A DNA stretch of 40,999 nucleotides, from assembly GCA_900546275.1 (NCBI GenBank), contig URCH01000009.1, positions 1 through 40,999 of the forward strand. The letters are read 5' to 3'. The notes beneath the pieces were generated by a model. The model did not search any database. It saw only the letters and a list, made by a program, of their open reading frames with translations, and was not told where the DNA came from. This document shows, one piece after another, positions 1 to 7,684 of this stretch. Position 1 is the first letter of the stretch. Every line of letters begins with the position of its first letter. Origin of the DNA: an uncultured Mycoplasmatota bacterium. Its GTDB lineage: Bacteria > Bacillota_I > Bacilli_A > RF39 > UBA660. A program made the position numbers and the translations under genes.

Positions 1-419
1 AATAAATTTTTTGCTTTAAAAAATATATTATCAGTATCTTTTATATATGTTATCTTATTTGCAGTTAATACAAAATATATTTTTTCACTTAATAAATAAT
101 TTTTATAATTAAATAAATTAAAATTTGTATTTTTTTTAGGATAATCTAACTTTCCTTCAACTTTGATAATACTTCCTATTTTTAGGTTAGAATAATTTTC
201 ATTTTTTTTTATATAATAATTTATTAATATTTTTTCATCTGTATTTAATTTTATAGTTATTTTTTCATTTTTTATTTTAACGTCTAATATTTCTCCTATA
301 AATTCATTTTTATTAGAAAGAGGTTTTGTTTTAAATGTTAAAAATTTAACTATAATTAATGTTATACTAATACATAAAAATAATATTTTAAGTAGTAATA
401 AGATCTTTAATTTTTTCAA
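1..419 (-). CDS. comEC: ComEC/Rec2 DNA-uptake channel, N-terminal part (runs off the window)
   Basis: ComEC forms the inner-membrane channel that takes up single-stranded DNA during transformation. Only about 139 N-terminal residues are present. They show a first membrane helix at roughly residues 5-26, then a soluble beta-rich stretch ending in FNLFNYKNYLLSEKIYFVL, which matches the family's DUF4131 region (aspartate/phenylalanine, YR/KxYL, then a 'G/K-I-Y' strand). No ATG exists near the start. I chose the TTG at 419-417 because an AGGTGA ribosome binding site lies 8 bases upstream. That start overlaps the end of comEA by 32 bases, so translation is probably coupled. The catalytic-like C-terminal domain lies outside the window. 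The comEA-comEC order is the usual one in Bacillota, which strengthens the call. Confidence 0.8.
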   Translation of the reverse strand, partial: MKKLKILLLLKILFLCISITLIIVKFLTFKTKPLSNKNEFIGEILDVKIKNEKITIKLNTDEKILINYYIKKNENYSNLKIGSIIKVEGKLDYPKKNTNFNLFNYKNYLLSEKIYFVLTANKITYIKDTDNIFFKAKNL

Positions 420-1050
420 ATAATGAGTCACCTATTCCACTTACATTTTTAATATCTTCTATTGTTTTAAAGTTACCATTATTATTTCTATAATTAATTA
501 TATCTTTTGCTTTTGATAACCCTATGCCTGGTAGAGAATCTAATTCACTATCTGTTGCAGTATTAATCGAAATTTTTTTATTTTCGGTTTTTGTTTCAGT
601 TATATTAACATCATTATTTATGCAAGCATTATTAATTTTATCTTCACAATTGCATTCTGTTTCAATGTATTTAATTATTGTTTCTTTATTATCAAGCTTT
701 TTTATTTCATTTTTATTATATACTTTAATTACCATTTCGTCTTTTACTATTTTACTTAAATTTATCAAACTTGTATCTGCTTCTTTTAACAGTCCACCTG
801 CTATATTTATTACATCAATTACTCTATCATTTTCTTTCATTTGATAAACTCCTGGATTTTTAACGCTTCCTTTAATATCTACTTTTATTGTAACATTTTG
901 ATCAGTTTCTTTAGTTTCTATTTCTTCAGCATATACAAATTCATTTTTAGTGTTTTTAGGAAATAAACTTATAAATAATATCATAATTAAGATTATAAAT
1001 ATAAATAATGAAATAAAAATATGTTTATACTTTACTAATTTCTCTATCAT
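388..1050 (-). CDS. comEA: ComEA-type competence DNA-binding protein
   Basis: This is a membrane-anchored DNA receptor of the transformation machinery that hands double-stranded DNA to the ComEC channel. Of 220 residues, about 8-30 form one membrane helix. An SLBB/soluble-ligand-type domain covers about 54-112 (VDIKGSVKNPGVYQM). An acidic, Cys-containing linker follows, and a C-terminal tandem helix-hairpin-helix domain (about 159-220) carries the DNA-binding SLPGIG and VSGIGDS hairpins. I chose the ATG at 1050-1048 because a perfect AGGAGG lies 8 bases before it; the in-frame GTG 9 bases further upstream sits inside that site. The linker has several Cys (CNCEDKINNAC), which could form disulfides outside the cell. 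The gene follows ftsW, behind that gene's terminator, and overlaps comEC. No strong promoter was recognised. Confidence 0.9.
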   Translation of the reverse strand: MIEKLVKYKHIFISLFIFIILIMILFISLFPKNTKNEFVYAEEIETKETDQNVTIKVDIKGSVKNPGVYQMKENDRVIDVINIAGGLLKEADTSLINLSKIVKDEMVIKVYNKNEIKKLDNKETIIKYIETECNCEDKINNACINNDVNITETKTENKKISINTATDSELDSLPGIGLSKAKDIINYRNNNGNFKTIEDIKNVSGIGDSLFEKIKDLITT

Positions 1051-1105
1051 AATTATCACCTCCTACTTATATTTACAATATTAATTTTTAAATTCCTTTT
1101 AAAAT

Positions 1106-1134
1106 GAAAAAAAATATCAAGTTTTGATATTTTA
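1106..1134 (-). terminator. Rho-independent terminator of ftsW
   Basis: A 10-bp inverted repeat (1111-1120 with 1124-1133) with a 3-base loop overlaps the ftsW stop codon and is followed on the minus strand by eight T residues. It is AT-rich but well formed. Confidence 0.75.
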
Positions 1135-2289
1135 TACTTTAATTAATTTTCTTCTTGTTTCTATATTAACTCTTTGAACTATTGATAAAGAAATAATTAA
1201 TGATAGTGTAAACGAACCACCATAGCTTAAAAATGGTAATGGGATACCTGTTAGTGGTATTAGTGCAAATAATCCACCTAAATTAACAAGCATATGCATA
1301 AATATGTATGTAGCAACACCTAAGCATATATATTTTCCTCTTATTGTAGATGCATTAGCTGAAATTTTAAGTATTTTATATACAACATAAAACATAACTA
1401 TCAATATAAGTGTTCCTTTTAAAAATCCTTGTTCCTCAGCTATTATTGAGAAAACCATATCTGTATGAGGTTCTGGTATATAAGAATATTTTTGTTTGCT
1501 ATTCCCAATTCCATTACCAAGTAAACCACCGTTATTAATAGCAATAAATCCATTACATATTTGATATCCACCTGTTTCATAATTGCTACATGGATTAAAA
1601 TAATTAAAACGTGCCATTTGTGCTTCTGATAGAACATGTCCCGTTACTGATTTCATAATTAAGATTGCAAATAAAAATAGTACTGCTAATAGGCCAATTA
1701 CTTTTATTTTTTCTTGTTTTAGTATTGGACTTGCAAAAAACATTACAAAAAATATTGCTACTATTATAAGCATTGTACCTAAATCTTTTTGTAAAAATAT
1801 TATTGCAGGTATCATTAATCCTACAAAAAGTATCAATCCTATAACATTATAATGTTTAAGATTTTTATTTCTTAAAAATTTATAATATTTATCAAATATA
1901 AGTGCTAAGCACACAATGATGATTGGTTTTGCAAATTCACTTGGTTGAAATGTAAATCCCATTATACTAATCCAGTTTTTCGCACCTCTATTTAATGATC
2001 CATAAAGAAGTAAGTATACAAGTAGTGTTCCTATTCCAAGGTAACAAAGAGTAAAAATTTGTTTATATTTTTTTGTATTAGTTCTTAAAATAAAAAGACA
2101 AGCTATAAATCCAGCTCCTAATATTATTAGTTGCTTTGAAAAATAATAAAATATAGAAACTCCATATCTTTCTACAGCTTCACTACTAGATGCAGTTACT
2201 ATATTAAACAATCCAAATATAAATAATCCAATGGTTGAAAATAATAATGGTTTATCCATATCTTTGTAGATCCCTCTAATACCCTTCAT
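1132..2289 (-). CDS. ftsW: SEDS-family peptidoglycan polymerase, FtsW-like
   Basis: This is a lipid II glycosyltransferase of the SEDS family that polymerises septal peptidoglycan with a partner class B PBP. It has 385 residues and about ten membrane helices. SEDS signatures are visible: GAKNWI (102-107), QPSEFAK (115-121), QKDLGT (167-172), the long conserved stretch GNSKQKYSYIPEPHTDMVF (262-280) and a C-terminal PLPFLSYGGS. The GNSxQKYxYxPEPHTD form resembles FtsW more than RodA, but the split between the two is not certain from one sequence. The ATG at 2289 has AGGTGA upstream. A promoter (2311-2338) and a terminator (1106-1134) suggest a monocistronic unit. The family SYGGSS is SYGGSF here. 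Confidence 0.85.
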   Translation of the reverse strand: MKGIRGIYKDMDKPLLFSTIGLFIFGLFNIVTASSSEAVERYGVSIFYYFSKQLIILGAGFIACLFILRTNTKKYKQIFTLCYLGIGTLLVYLLLYGSLNRGAKNWISIMGFTFQPSEFAKPIIIVCLALIFDKYYKFLRNKNLKHYNVIGLILFVGLMIPAIIFLQKDLGTMLIIVAIFFVMFFASPILKQEKIKVIGLLAVLFLFAILIMKSVTGHVLSEAQMARFNYFNPCSNYETGGYQICNGFIAINNGGLLGNGIGNSKQKYSYIPEPHTDMVFSIIAEEQGFLKGTLILIVMFYVVYKILKISANASTIRGKYICLGVATYIFMHMLVNLGGLFALIPLTGIPLPFLSYGGSFTLSLIISLSIVQRVNIETRRKLIKV

Positions 2290-2310
2290 TTATAATCACC
2301 TACTATAGAT

Positions 2311-2338
2311 ATAATATCACATTTTTTATTTTATTCAA
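2311..2338 (-). promoter_or_regulatory. Promoter of ftsW
   Basis: TTGAAT (2338-2333), a 16-base spacer, then TATTAT (2316-2311), about 20 bases ahead of the AGGTGA site and start codon. Confidence 0.55.
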
Positions 2339-2433
2339 ATATAACATACGTATAAAAAAATAAAAAATAGACATTTTATATAACAATTTTTTATTAATGT
2401 TAATAAACTATATTAGAGAATGGAGGTATTAAT

Positions 2434-2601
2434 ATGTATTATTATGGTGGATACCAAGGATATGGTTGCGGTCAACCATGTGGTGGATATTCAGGCGGTG
2501 GATATGGAACAGGATATGGAGCAGCAATTATATTAGTACTATTTATATTATTAGTTATAGTAATTGGTGCACGTGCTTTTAATCCTGGAACTACTCGTTA
2601 A
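2434..2601 (+). CDS. Small YjcZ-like Gly/Tyr-rich membrane protein
   Basis: A 55-residue protein. The first 30 residues are almost only Gly and Tyr with two Cys (YGCGQPCGG). Then comes one membrane helix, IILVLFILLVIVIGA (about 32-46), and a short tail. This layout, a Gly/Tyr-rich head followed by an I-V-L-F-I-L-L-I-I-G helix, is the pattern of the YjcZ/SscA family of tiny proteins, best known from endospore formers, where some members are spore-assembly factors. Translation signals are good: TGGAGGT at 2421-2427, 6 bases before the ATG. A strong terminator follows directly. It is divergent from ftsW. The family assignment rests on composition and layout, so a function in this organism is only inferred. 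Confidence 0.75.
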   Translation: MYYYGGYQGYGCGQPCGGYSGGGYGTGYGAAIILVLFILLVIVIGARAFNPGTTR

Positions 2602-2605
2602 AAAA

Positions 2606-2636
2606 AAACTTCGATTATTTCGAAGTTTCTTTTATT
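2606..2636 (+). terminator. Terminator of the YjcZ-like gene
   Basis: A 9-bp stem (2606-2614 with 2620-2628), loop of 5, followed by a T-rich stretch, 4 bases after the stop codon. Confidence 0.85.
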
Positions 2637-2677
2637 TTATATGATTTTATGATACAATATTTTCTGGAGTTGGTTCT

Positions 2678-3226
2678 ATGTTTAAAAAATTAAATATTTT
2701 AGATGAAAAAGAAAAGATTTTACGTGAAACTGCTAAAGAAGTTATTTTTCCTTTAACTAAAGAAGATAAAAAACTGATACAAAATTCTATTGATCAATTA
2801 ACATATAGTCAAATCGAAGAATATGAAAAAAAATATGATTTAAGACCAGGTATGGGGCTTGCTTTCCCACAACTTGGATTAAGCAAAAGAATCATAATAA
2901 TCGTACATGAATATGAAGACGGTAAATTTGATAATTATGTTGTTATTAATCCTAAAATAGTAAGTAATTCTGAAGAGATTATTGCAACAGAAGCTGGTGA
3001 AGGATGTTTAAGTGTTAATAGAGATGTAGAAGGACATGTTCCTAGATTCGCAAGAGTAACAGTTGAAGGTTATGATGAGAATGGAAACAAAATTAGAATT
3101 AGAGCAAGGGAAGAATTATCAATAGCATTTCAACACGAAATAGATCACTTAAATGGTATATTATTCTTTGATAGAATTAATAAGAAAAAACCATTTTATT
3201 CTGAAAATGAAATAAGATTAATATAA
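2678..3226 (+). CDS. def: Peptide deformylase
   Basis: Removes the N-formyl group from nascent proteins using a bound metal ion. All three family motifs are present in 182 residues. Motif 1 is GMGLAFPQ (58-65), where the usual GxGLAAPQ has Phe for the second Ala. Motif 2 is EGCLS (108-112), with the metal-binding Cys110. Motif 3 is QHEIDHLNG, with His153 and His157 as ligands and Glu154 as catalytic base. The long N-terminal extension before motif 1 and the insert after it fit the Gram-positive type 2 deformylases. The ATG at 2678 has a TGGAG site upstream and a possible TACAAT -10 at 2653-2658. It converges on queH, sharing a terminator hairpin. Confidence 0.95.
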   Translation: MFKKLNILDEKEKILRETAKEVIFPLTKEDKKLIQNSIDQLTYSQIEEYEKKYDLRPGMGLAFPQLGLSKRIIIIVHEYEDGKFDNYVVINPKIVSNSEEIIATEAGEGCLSVNRDVEGHVPRFARVTVEGYDENGNKIRIRAREELSIAFQHEIDHLNGILFFDRINKKKPFYSENEIRLI

Positions 3227-3260
3227 AAACAGTTTAGTTATTTTGTTCTAAACTGTTTTT
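3225..3260. terminator. Bidirectional terminator between def and queH
   Basis: A 13-bp perfect stem (3225-3237 with 3248-3260), loop of 10, with A-rich and T-rich ends, so it can act on both strands. It overlaps the stop codons of both convergent genes. Confidence 0.85.
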
Positions 3261-3854
3261 CTTTGAATAAATACAACCACAATAATTTTGTCTATATAAA
3301 TTATACATTTTTGATAGTTCTATACTACGTTTATATCCTTCTTTCTTTTTGAAATCAGAATATAAATATTTAACTTTATATTTTTCTTCAAGTTCTTTTC
3401 CTATTTCATTTAATACTTGAGAATTTTTATATGGACTAACTGTTAGAGTAGTCCCAAAAAAATCATAGTTATTATTTTTAGCAAATTGTACTGTTTTTTC
3501 TAATCTTAATTTATAACATTTGTGGCACCTACTGCCACCCTCTTTTTCATTTTCCATTCCTTTTATTAGATTTTCATAAACCTCATTATCGTATTTACAA
3601 TCTATAATGTTAATTGGATTAATAGATGGCAGTTCATTTATTAATCTTATTTGTTCATCAAGTCTTTTTTTATATTCATCATAAGGGAAAATATTAGGAT
3701 TATAATAAAGGATAGTAATTTTAAAATACTTGCTTAAATATTCTAGTACATAACTACTGCAGGGAGCACAGCAACTATGAAGAAGCAACGTTGGTGTTTT
3801 ATCTTCAATGTTGTCTATAATGTTTTCAAGCACTAATTGATAATTAGTTTTCAT
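3234..3854 (-). CDS. queH: Epoxyqueuosine reductase QueH
   Basis: Catalyses the last step of queuosine synthesis, reducing epoxyqueuosine at position 34 of tRNAs with GUN anticodons (Asp, Asn, His, Tyr). It is the DUF208 alternative to QueG. The 206 residues carry all expected Cys clusters: HSCCAPC (Cys28, Cys29, Cys32), RCHKCYKLRL (Cys110, Cys113) and YCGC (Cys192, Cys194), which supply iron-sulfur and metal ligands in this family. The start ATG (3854-3852) shares one base with the aspS stop (TAATG), so translation is coupled to aspS. It is the last gene of the hisS-aspS operon. This pairing is notable because Asp and His tRNAs are both queuosine substrates. Confidence 0.92.
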   Translation of the reverse strand: MKTNYQLVLENIIDNIEDKTPTLLLHSCCAPCSSYVLEYLSKYFKITILYYNPNIFPYDEYKKRLDEQIRLINELPSINPINIIDCKYDNEVYENLIKGMENEKEGGSRCHKCYKLRLEKTVQFAKNNNYDFFGTTLTVSPYKNSQVLNEIGKELEEKYKVKYLYSDFKKKEGYKRSIELSKMYNLYRQNYCGCIYSKKNSLEQNN

Positions 3855-5161
3855 TATGGATTTAATCTAGTTGGTCCTCTATAAATTAATGTTGCTTCTC
3901 TTATATTGTCTATTTCAAATATTTGCATAAGTATTCTACCCATACCAACACCAAACCCTCCATGAGGTGGGCAACCATATTTAAAGAAATCTAAATAAAA
4001 TTGTAATAAACTAGGTTCTATTCCTTTTTCAATAATTTGTTTCTTTAAAATATCATATCTATGTTCTCTTTGCGCTCCACTTGTAATTTCAAGTCCTTTA
4101 AATAGTAAATCGTATGTTTGAGTTTCTCCTTTTTCATCTTTCATTACATAAAATGATCTTGCACTGTAAGGAAAGTTTGTAATAAATACAAAATCACTAT
4201 TATATTTTTCTTTAGCATATTTGCAAATTAATTCTTCTTCTTTTCTTTCTAAATCGTCTGTTTTTTCAGATACAAAATTATATTTTTCTTTAATTATTTT
4301 TTTTGCATCCTCAAATTTTATTTTAGGGAATTCCATACTTACATCTGAAACTTCAACATTGAAATATTTTTTTATTTCTTCTCCATATTTTTCTTTTAAT
4401 TTTGAAATAAAATATTTTATCCAATTTTCTTCTTCCTTCATTACATCTTCTACAGAGTTTATCCATGATATTTCAACATCTATCATCTCGATTTCTGTTG
4501 CATGATAACTTGTATGAGAATTTTCTGCTCTAAATACTGGACCTATTTCAAATATTTTGTCAAATCCTGATGCCATTGTCATTTGTTTATAAAATTGTGG
4601 AGATTGCGATAAACATGCTTGTTGACCGAAATAATCTAATTTAAACATTTCTGCTCCACTTTCTGCACTACTCGCGCTTATTTTAGGAGTATGGATTTCA
4701 GTATAATCATTATTATACCAGTATTCTCTCATCATTTGTTCTATATATGATTGGCACTTAAATAATAATTGATTTTCCACTCTTCTTAAATCTAAATATC
4801 TATAATCAAGTCTTGTTTCTCTTAATGTATTATCTTTGTTTTTTAAATCAATTGGTAATTCAACATCGGATGTACTTGTTACTTCTATTTTGCTTGGAAT
4901 TATTTCTAATCCATTTAATTTTACTTTTTCATTTTTTACAACTTTTCCAGTCACTTTTATTGTACTTTCAAGTGGTAATGTGTCAATTATTTTAACCAAT
5001 TCTTTATTATTTTCATCTTCTTTTTCGATTGTTATTTGTACTTTATCAAATTTATCTCTTAATATTACAAATTGTACATATTGTAAATTTCTTATATTAT
5101 CTACAAATCCTTGTATTACTATTTCTTTATTTTCTTGATCGATTAATTCTTTTATCTTCAT
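3854..5161 (-). CDS. aspS: Archaeal-type aspartyl-tRNA synthetase (class IIb, AspS2-like)
   Basis: Charges tRNA-Asp, and possibly also tRNA-Asn if non-discriminating. The 435 residues lack the large GAD insertion of standard bacterial AspRS (about 590 residues) and follow the archaeal/eukaryotic layout: an N-terminal OB-fold anticodon domain (about 10-100), then the class II core with motif 2 FRAENSHTSYHATEIEMIDVE (positions near 208-228), GLEITSGAQREHRYD, and motif 3 HGGFGVGMGR (near 400-409). In motif 3 the acidic residue before the Arg is Gly. In the OB fold, the position held by Trp26 in the discriminating Thermococcus enzyme appears to be Asp, so tRNA specificity cannot be read off. Start ATG at 5161, 3 bases after the upstream unknown gene. 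AsnRS is an alternative, but the ITSGxQREHRYD and NIREATL elements favour AspRS. Confidence 0.85.
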   Translation of the reverse strand: MKIKELIDQENKEIVIQGFVDNIRNLQYVQFVILRDKFDKVQITIEKEDENNKELVKIIDTLPLESTIKVTGKVVKNEKVKLNGLEIIPSKIEVTSTSDVELPIDLKNKDNTLRETRLDYRYLDLRRVENQLLFKCQSYIEQMMREYWYNNDYTEIHTPKISASSAESGAEMFKLDYFGQQACLSQSPQFYKQMTMASGFDKIFEIGPVFRAENSHTSYHATEIEMIDVEISWINSVEDVMKEEENWIKYFISKLKEKYGEEIKKYFNVEVSDVSMEFPKIKFEDAKKIIKEKYNFVSEKTDDLERKEEELICKYAKEKYNSDFVFITNFPYSARSFYVMKDEKGETQTYDLLFKGLEITSGAQREHRYDILKKQIIEKGIEPSLLQFYLDFFKYGCPPHGGFGVGMGRILMQIFEIDNIREATLIYRGPTRLNP

Positions 5162-5164
5162 ATT

Positions 5165-5623
5165 TTATCCTTTCTTACTTATATGACGTGTATATACTGC
5201 ATCACTTGCATTACTGTAAACATTATAATTATAATCAAACATGTTTTCTTGTTCTTCTGTTATATATTCTAAATTACAATCTAAAAGTGAATATATTGAG
5301 TTTATTTGTTCTTTTGTTATACTTACACCATAATATGATGGATTTGGTATATCAAGTATTGGGGTTGGTGAATAAAATCTATGAGCATATCTTACAAACC
5401 CATATTTATGTATAAGTAAATTTAATGAATCAAAGCAATTTGTTTTTGTAACATCGTTAGTAAAAGATTTTATATATTGTTCTGCCCATTCATAATGTGT
5501 ATAATTAGAATTATTCTTAATATTTTTTACTTTGTAATATTCACCATCAGGGCCTATAAAAAGTTCAAATCCTTTTACCTGTTCGGGCAAATAATATTTA
5601 TTAAAGTTGAGTACTGCTTCCAT
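5165..5623 (-). CDS. Unknown protein between hisS and aspS
   Basis: I do not recognise this 152-residue protein. It is soluble, with no signal or membrane segment, and rich in Tyr and Asn. Recognisable blocks are FIGPDGEYYKVK (about 22-33), FDSLNLLIHKYGFVRYAHR, PTPILDIPNPSYYGVSIT and a YSLLDCNLEYITEEQ helix. It is set tightly inside the T-box operon: its ATG is one base after the hisS stop, with AGGAA 8 bases before it, and its stop lies just ahead of aspS. Such packing suggests a role in or around tRNA charging, but nothing in the sequence shows an enzymatic motif. Confidence 0.8.
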   Translation of the reverse strand: MEAVLNFNKYYLPEQVKGFELFIGPDGEYYKVKNIKNNSNYTHYEWAEQYIKSFTNDVTKTNCFDSLNLLIHKYGFVRYAHRFYSPTPILDIPNPSYYGVSITKEQINSIYSLLDCNLEYITEEQENMFDYNYNVYSNASDAVYTRHISKKG

Positions 5624-5624
5624 T

Positions 5625-6890
5625 TTATATATTCCTATCTAAATATTCCACTAACTTATCAAATTCTATTTTTTCTTCTGTTTTTTCATGATTATTTTTT
5701 ATAGTTGCTACATTTGTTTTAATTTCTTCTTCACCTATTATTATTACAAATTTTGAATTTAATCTATCTGCTTGTTTAAAATTTGATTTGATATTTCTAT
5801 TTAAGTAATCCATGTCTACTTTAAAACCATTCATTCTTAAATTATTTGTTACATTTAATGACTTTTGTTTTTCATTTTCACTCATTGGTATAATATAAAC
5901 ATCAATACCATCATCCTCTATTACATTTATATTTTCATAATCAAGAACTGTTAAAAGTCTTTCAAATCCAAGTGCGAATCCAATACCAGCAGTACTTGGT
6001 CCACCTATTGTTTCAACTAAATTATTATATCTTCCACCAGCACACAATACATTTTGACTTCCAAAACCTTCTACATTAGCTTCAACTTCAAATACAGTAT
6101 TTGTATAATAATCTAAACCTCTAACTATTTTTGGATTTACAACGTATTCAATATCCAAGGCTTCTAGGTACTTTTTTACATTTTCAAAATGTTTTTTGCT
6201 TACCTCATTTAAATAATCTAAAATACTTGGTGCATTTTTTAATATTTCTGTTTCTTTATCTACTTTACAATCTAATATTCTAAGGGGATTTTTTAAAAAT
6301 CTAGTTTTACAATCTTCACATAATGTATTTATATGAGGTTTAAAATATTCTATAAGTGCATCTCTATAGTTTTTTCTTGATTCTGCATCACCAAGTGAAT
6401 TAATATTTACCTTAATTCCTTTTAAACCTAGAAGTTTATAAAAATTAACAGGTATACTTATTATTTCTGCATCAATCATTGGATCATTTGTTCCAAATAC
6501 TTCTACACCAAATTGATAAAATTCTCTATATCTACCTGATTGTGGTCTTTCGTATCTATACATTGGACCATAATACCAAGTTTTGATTGGTTGTTCTGTT
6601 CTTGCATACATTTTATTTTCTATGAAACTTCTTACAACACCTGCAGTTCCTTCTGGTCTAAGTGTAATATTTCTATTTCCTCTATCTGTAAAATCATATG
6701 TTTCTTTTGAAACAATATCAGATGTTTCACCTACTCCCCTATGAAATAGGTCACTTGCTTCAAATAATGGTGTTCTTACATATTCATAGTTATATTTTTC
6801 CATAAGTGCTTTTAACAAATTTTCTAAATAAACTATTTTTTTTCCAGTATTGCCATATACGTCATATGTGCCTTTTTGTTTTTGTATCAT
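5625..6890 (-). CDS. hisS: Histidyl-tRNA synthetase
   Basis: Attaches histidine to tRNA-His. It is a class II enzyme of 421 residues, the usual length. Visible are the start motif QKGTYDVYG, LRPEGT (77-82), motif 2 WYYGPMYRYERPQSGRYREF (105-124), the histidine-specific RGLDYYTNTVFE (257-268), and motif 3 with GIGFALGFERL. The C-terminal anticodon-binding domain covers about 325-421. The ATG at 6890 has AAAGGAG 8 bases upstream. It is the first gene of a hisS - unknown - aspS - queH operon, preceded by a T-box leader with its own promoter inside the end of the previous gene. Confidence 0.95.
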   Translation of the reverse strand: MIQKQKGTYDVYGNTGKKIVYLENLLKALMEKYNYEYVRTPLFEASDLFHRGVGETSDIVSKETYDFTDRGNRNITLRPEGTAGVVRSFIENKMYARTEQPIKTWYYGPMYRYERPQSGRYREFYQFGVEVFGTNDPMIDAEIISIPVNFYKLLGLKGIKVNINSLGDAESRKNYRDALIEYFKPHINTLCEDCKTRFLKNPLRILDCKVDKETEILKNAPSILDYLNEVSKKHFENVKKYLEALDIEYVVNPKIVRGLDYYTNTVFEVEANVEGFGSQNVLCAGGRYNNLVETIGGPSTAGIGFALGFERLLTVLDYENINVIEDDGIDVYIIPMSENEKQKSLNVTNNLRMNGFKVDMDYLNRNIKSNFKQADRLNSKFVIIIGEEEIKTNVATIKNNHEKTEEKIEFDKLVEYLDRNI

Positions 6891-6908
6891 TTTATCACTC
6901 CTTTATAT

Positions 6909-7110
6909 AAAAAAAGTCCTTAAAATATAAGGACGAATTATCGCGGTGCCACCTTAATTCATGTATAAACATGCTCTTAATTCCTTATAACGTAGGAAAA
7001 CGATTATTTATTGATTTTAACGTCTTCATTATAAAATATTTAATGTTTTCACCAACCACATTTTCTCTAAAAAATATTTTTATAATTACTAATTAAAAAA
7101 ATAATTTACA
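6909..7110 (-). promoter_or_regulatory. T-box riboswitch leader of the hisS-aspS-queH operon, Asp (GAC) specifier
   Basis: This is an untranslated leader that reads uncharged tRNA and controls readthrough. The T-box sequence AAGGTGGCACCGCG is at 6955-6942. The competing terminator is a 7-bp stem (6934-6928 with 6922-6916) followed by seven T. Stem I can be drawn: 7086-7072 pairs with 7041-7028 (one bulge). Below it is the specifier loop, with the conserved AGTA (7090-7087) opposite GAA (7027-7025) and the specifier triplet GAC (7024-7022). A lower stem closes it. The apical loop is GGTTGGTGAAAAC. GAC is an Asp codon, so the leader should sense tRNA-Asp although the first gene is hisS. This matches the known Asp-specific hisS-aspS T-boxes of Bacilli. 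The stem I fold was made by eye. Confidence 0.93.
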
Positions 7111-7115
7111 GGTAG

Positions 7116-7144
7116 ATTATACCTTTTTTTTCTTTATTAGTCAA
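7116..7144 (-). promoter_or_regulatory. Promoter of the T-box operon
   Basis: TTGACT (7144-7139), 17-base spacer, TATAAT (7121-7116). The -35 overlaps the stop codon of the preceding zinc-ribbon gene, so the promoter starts inside its coding end. Confidence 0.85.
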
Positions 7145-7676
7145 TAGTTTCTATATTAGTTAAAATCCAACTATAATCTGATTGATTATATATGTTTCTG
7201 CAAAAAGGGCATACACCAGAAGTATTTACACTTATACTAGCACCACAATTGGGGCATTTTTTAATTATTGATGCAATTTTAAAATTTCTTATTTTTTCAA
7301 GAGTCAAAAAGTTTGTTTTTTCAACTCTTGATTTATTATTCCCACTTACTAATTTGTTTGTAGTTTTATCTATTATATAATCCATGTAACGAGAAATTAA
7401 TTTTACTTTTATAATAAATTTTTCTTCTGAAATTTTTATATCTACAATATCCGTAGATTTTACATTTAATTCATCGTACATTTGTCTTAGGTTTTTACTA
7501 TTTAATTCTTCTAATTTTTTTTCATATTCCTCGTAAACGTCTTTACTTATAAAGTGAGCTACTCTTTTTAGGTTTGAAGTCATATATGACATATGTAACA
7601 TAACAAACATATTATCTATTTGAGTTTTAAATGCACTTTCTGTAAATGTTGGATCTAAATTAATTAATTCGTTCAT
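7137..7676 (-). CDS. Tim44-like domain protein with C-terminal zinc ribbon (soluble paralogue)
   Basis: Residues 1-130 of 179 resemble the Tim44-like fold (FxxAFKTQIDNMFVMLHMSYMTSNLKR, then a beta sheet around IVDIKISEEKFIIKVKLISRYMDYI). Residues about 140-163 are a four-Cys zinc ribbon (CPNCGASI ... CPFCRNIY). There is no signal peptide or membrane helix. The gene is a shortened paralogue of its upstream neighbour: both share the block 'IDxxxNKxVxGNxK' before the ribbon and end with SxWxL. The TAG of the upstream gene overlaps this gene's AGGAGG site (7682-7687), so the two are translated together. Tim44-like domains bind proteins or membranes; no catalytic motif is seen and the role is unknown. 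Confidence 0.75.
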   Translation of the reverse strand: MNELINLDPTFTESAFKTQIDNMFVMLHMSYMTSNLKRVAHFISKDVYEEYEKKLEELNSKNLRQMYDELNVKSTDIVDIKISEEKFIIKVKLISRYMDYIIDKTTNKLVSGNNKSRVEKTNFLTLEKIRNFKIASIIKKCPNCGASISVNTSGVCPFCRNIYNQSDYSWILTNIETID

Positions 7677-7684
7677 ATTTCCTC

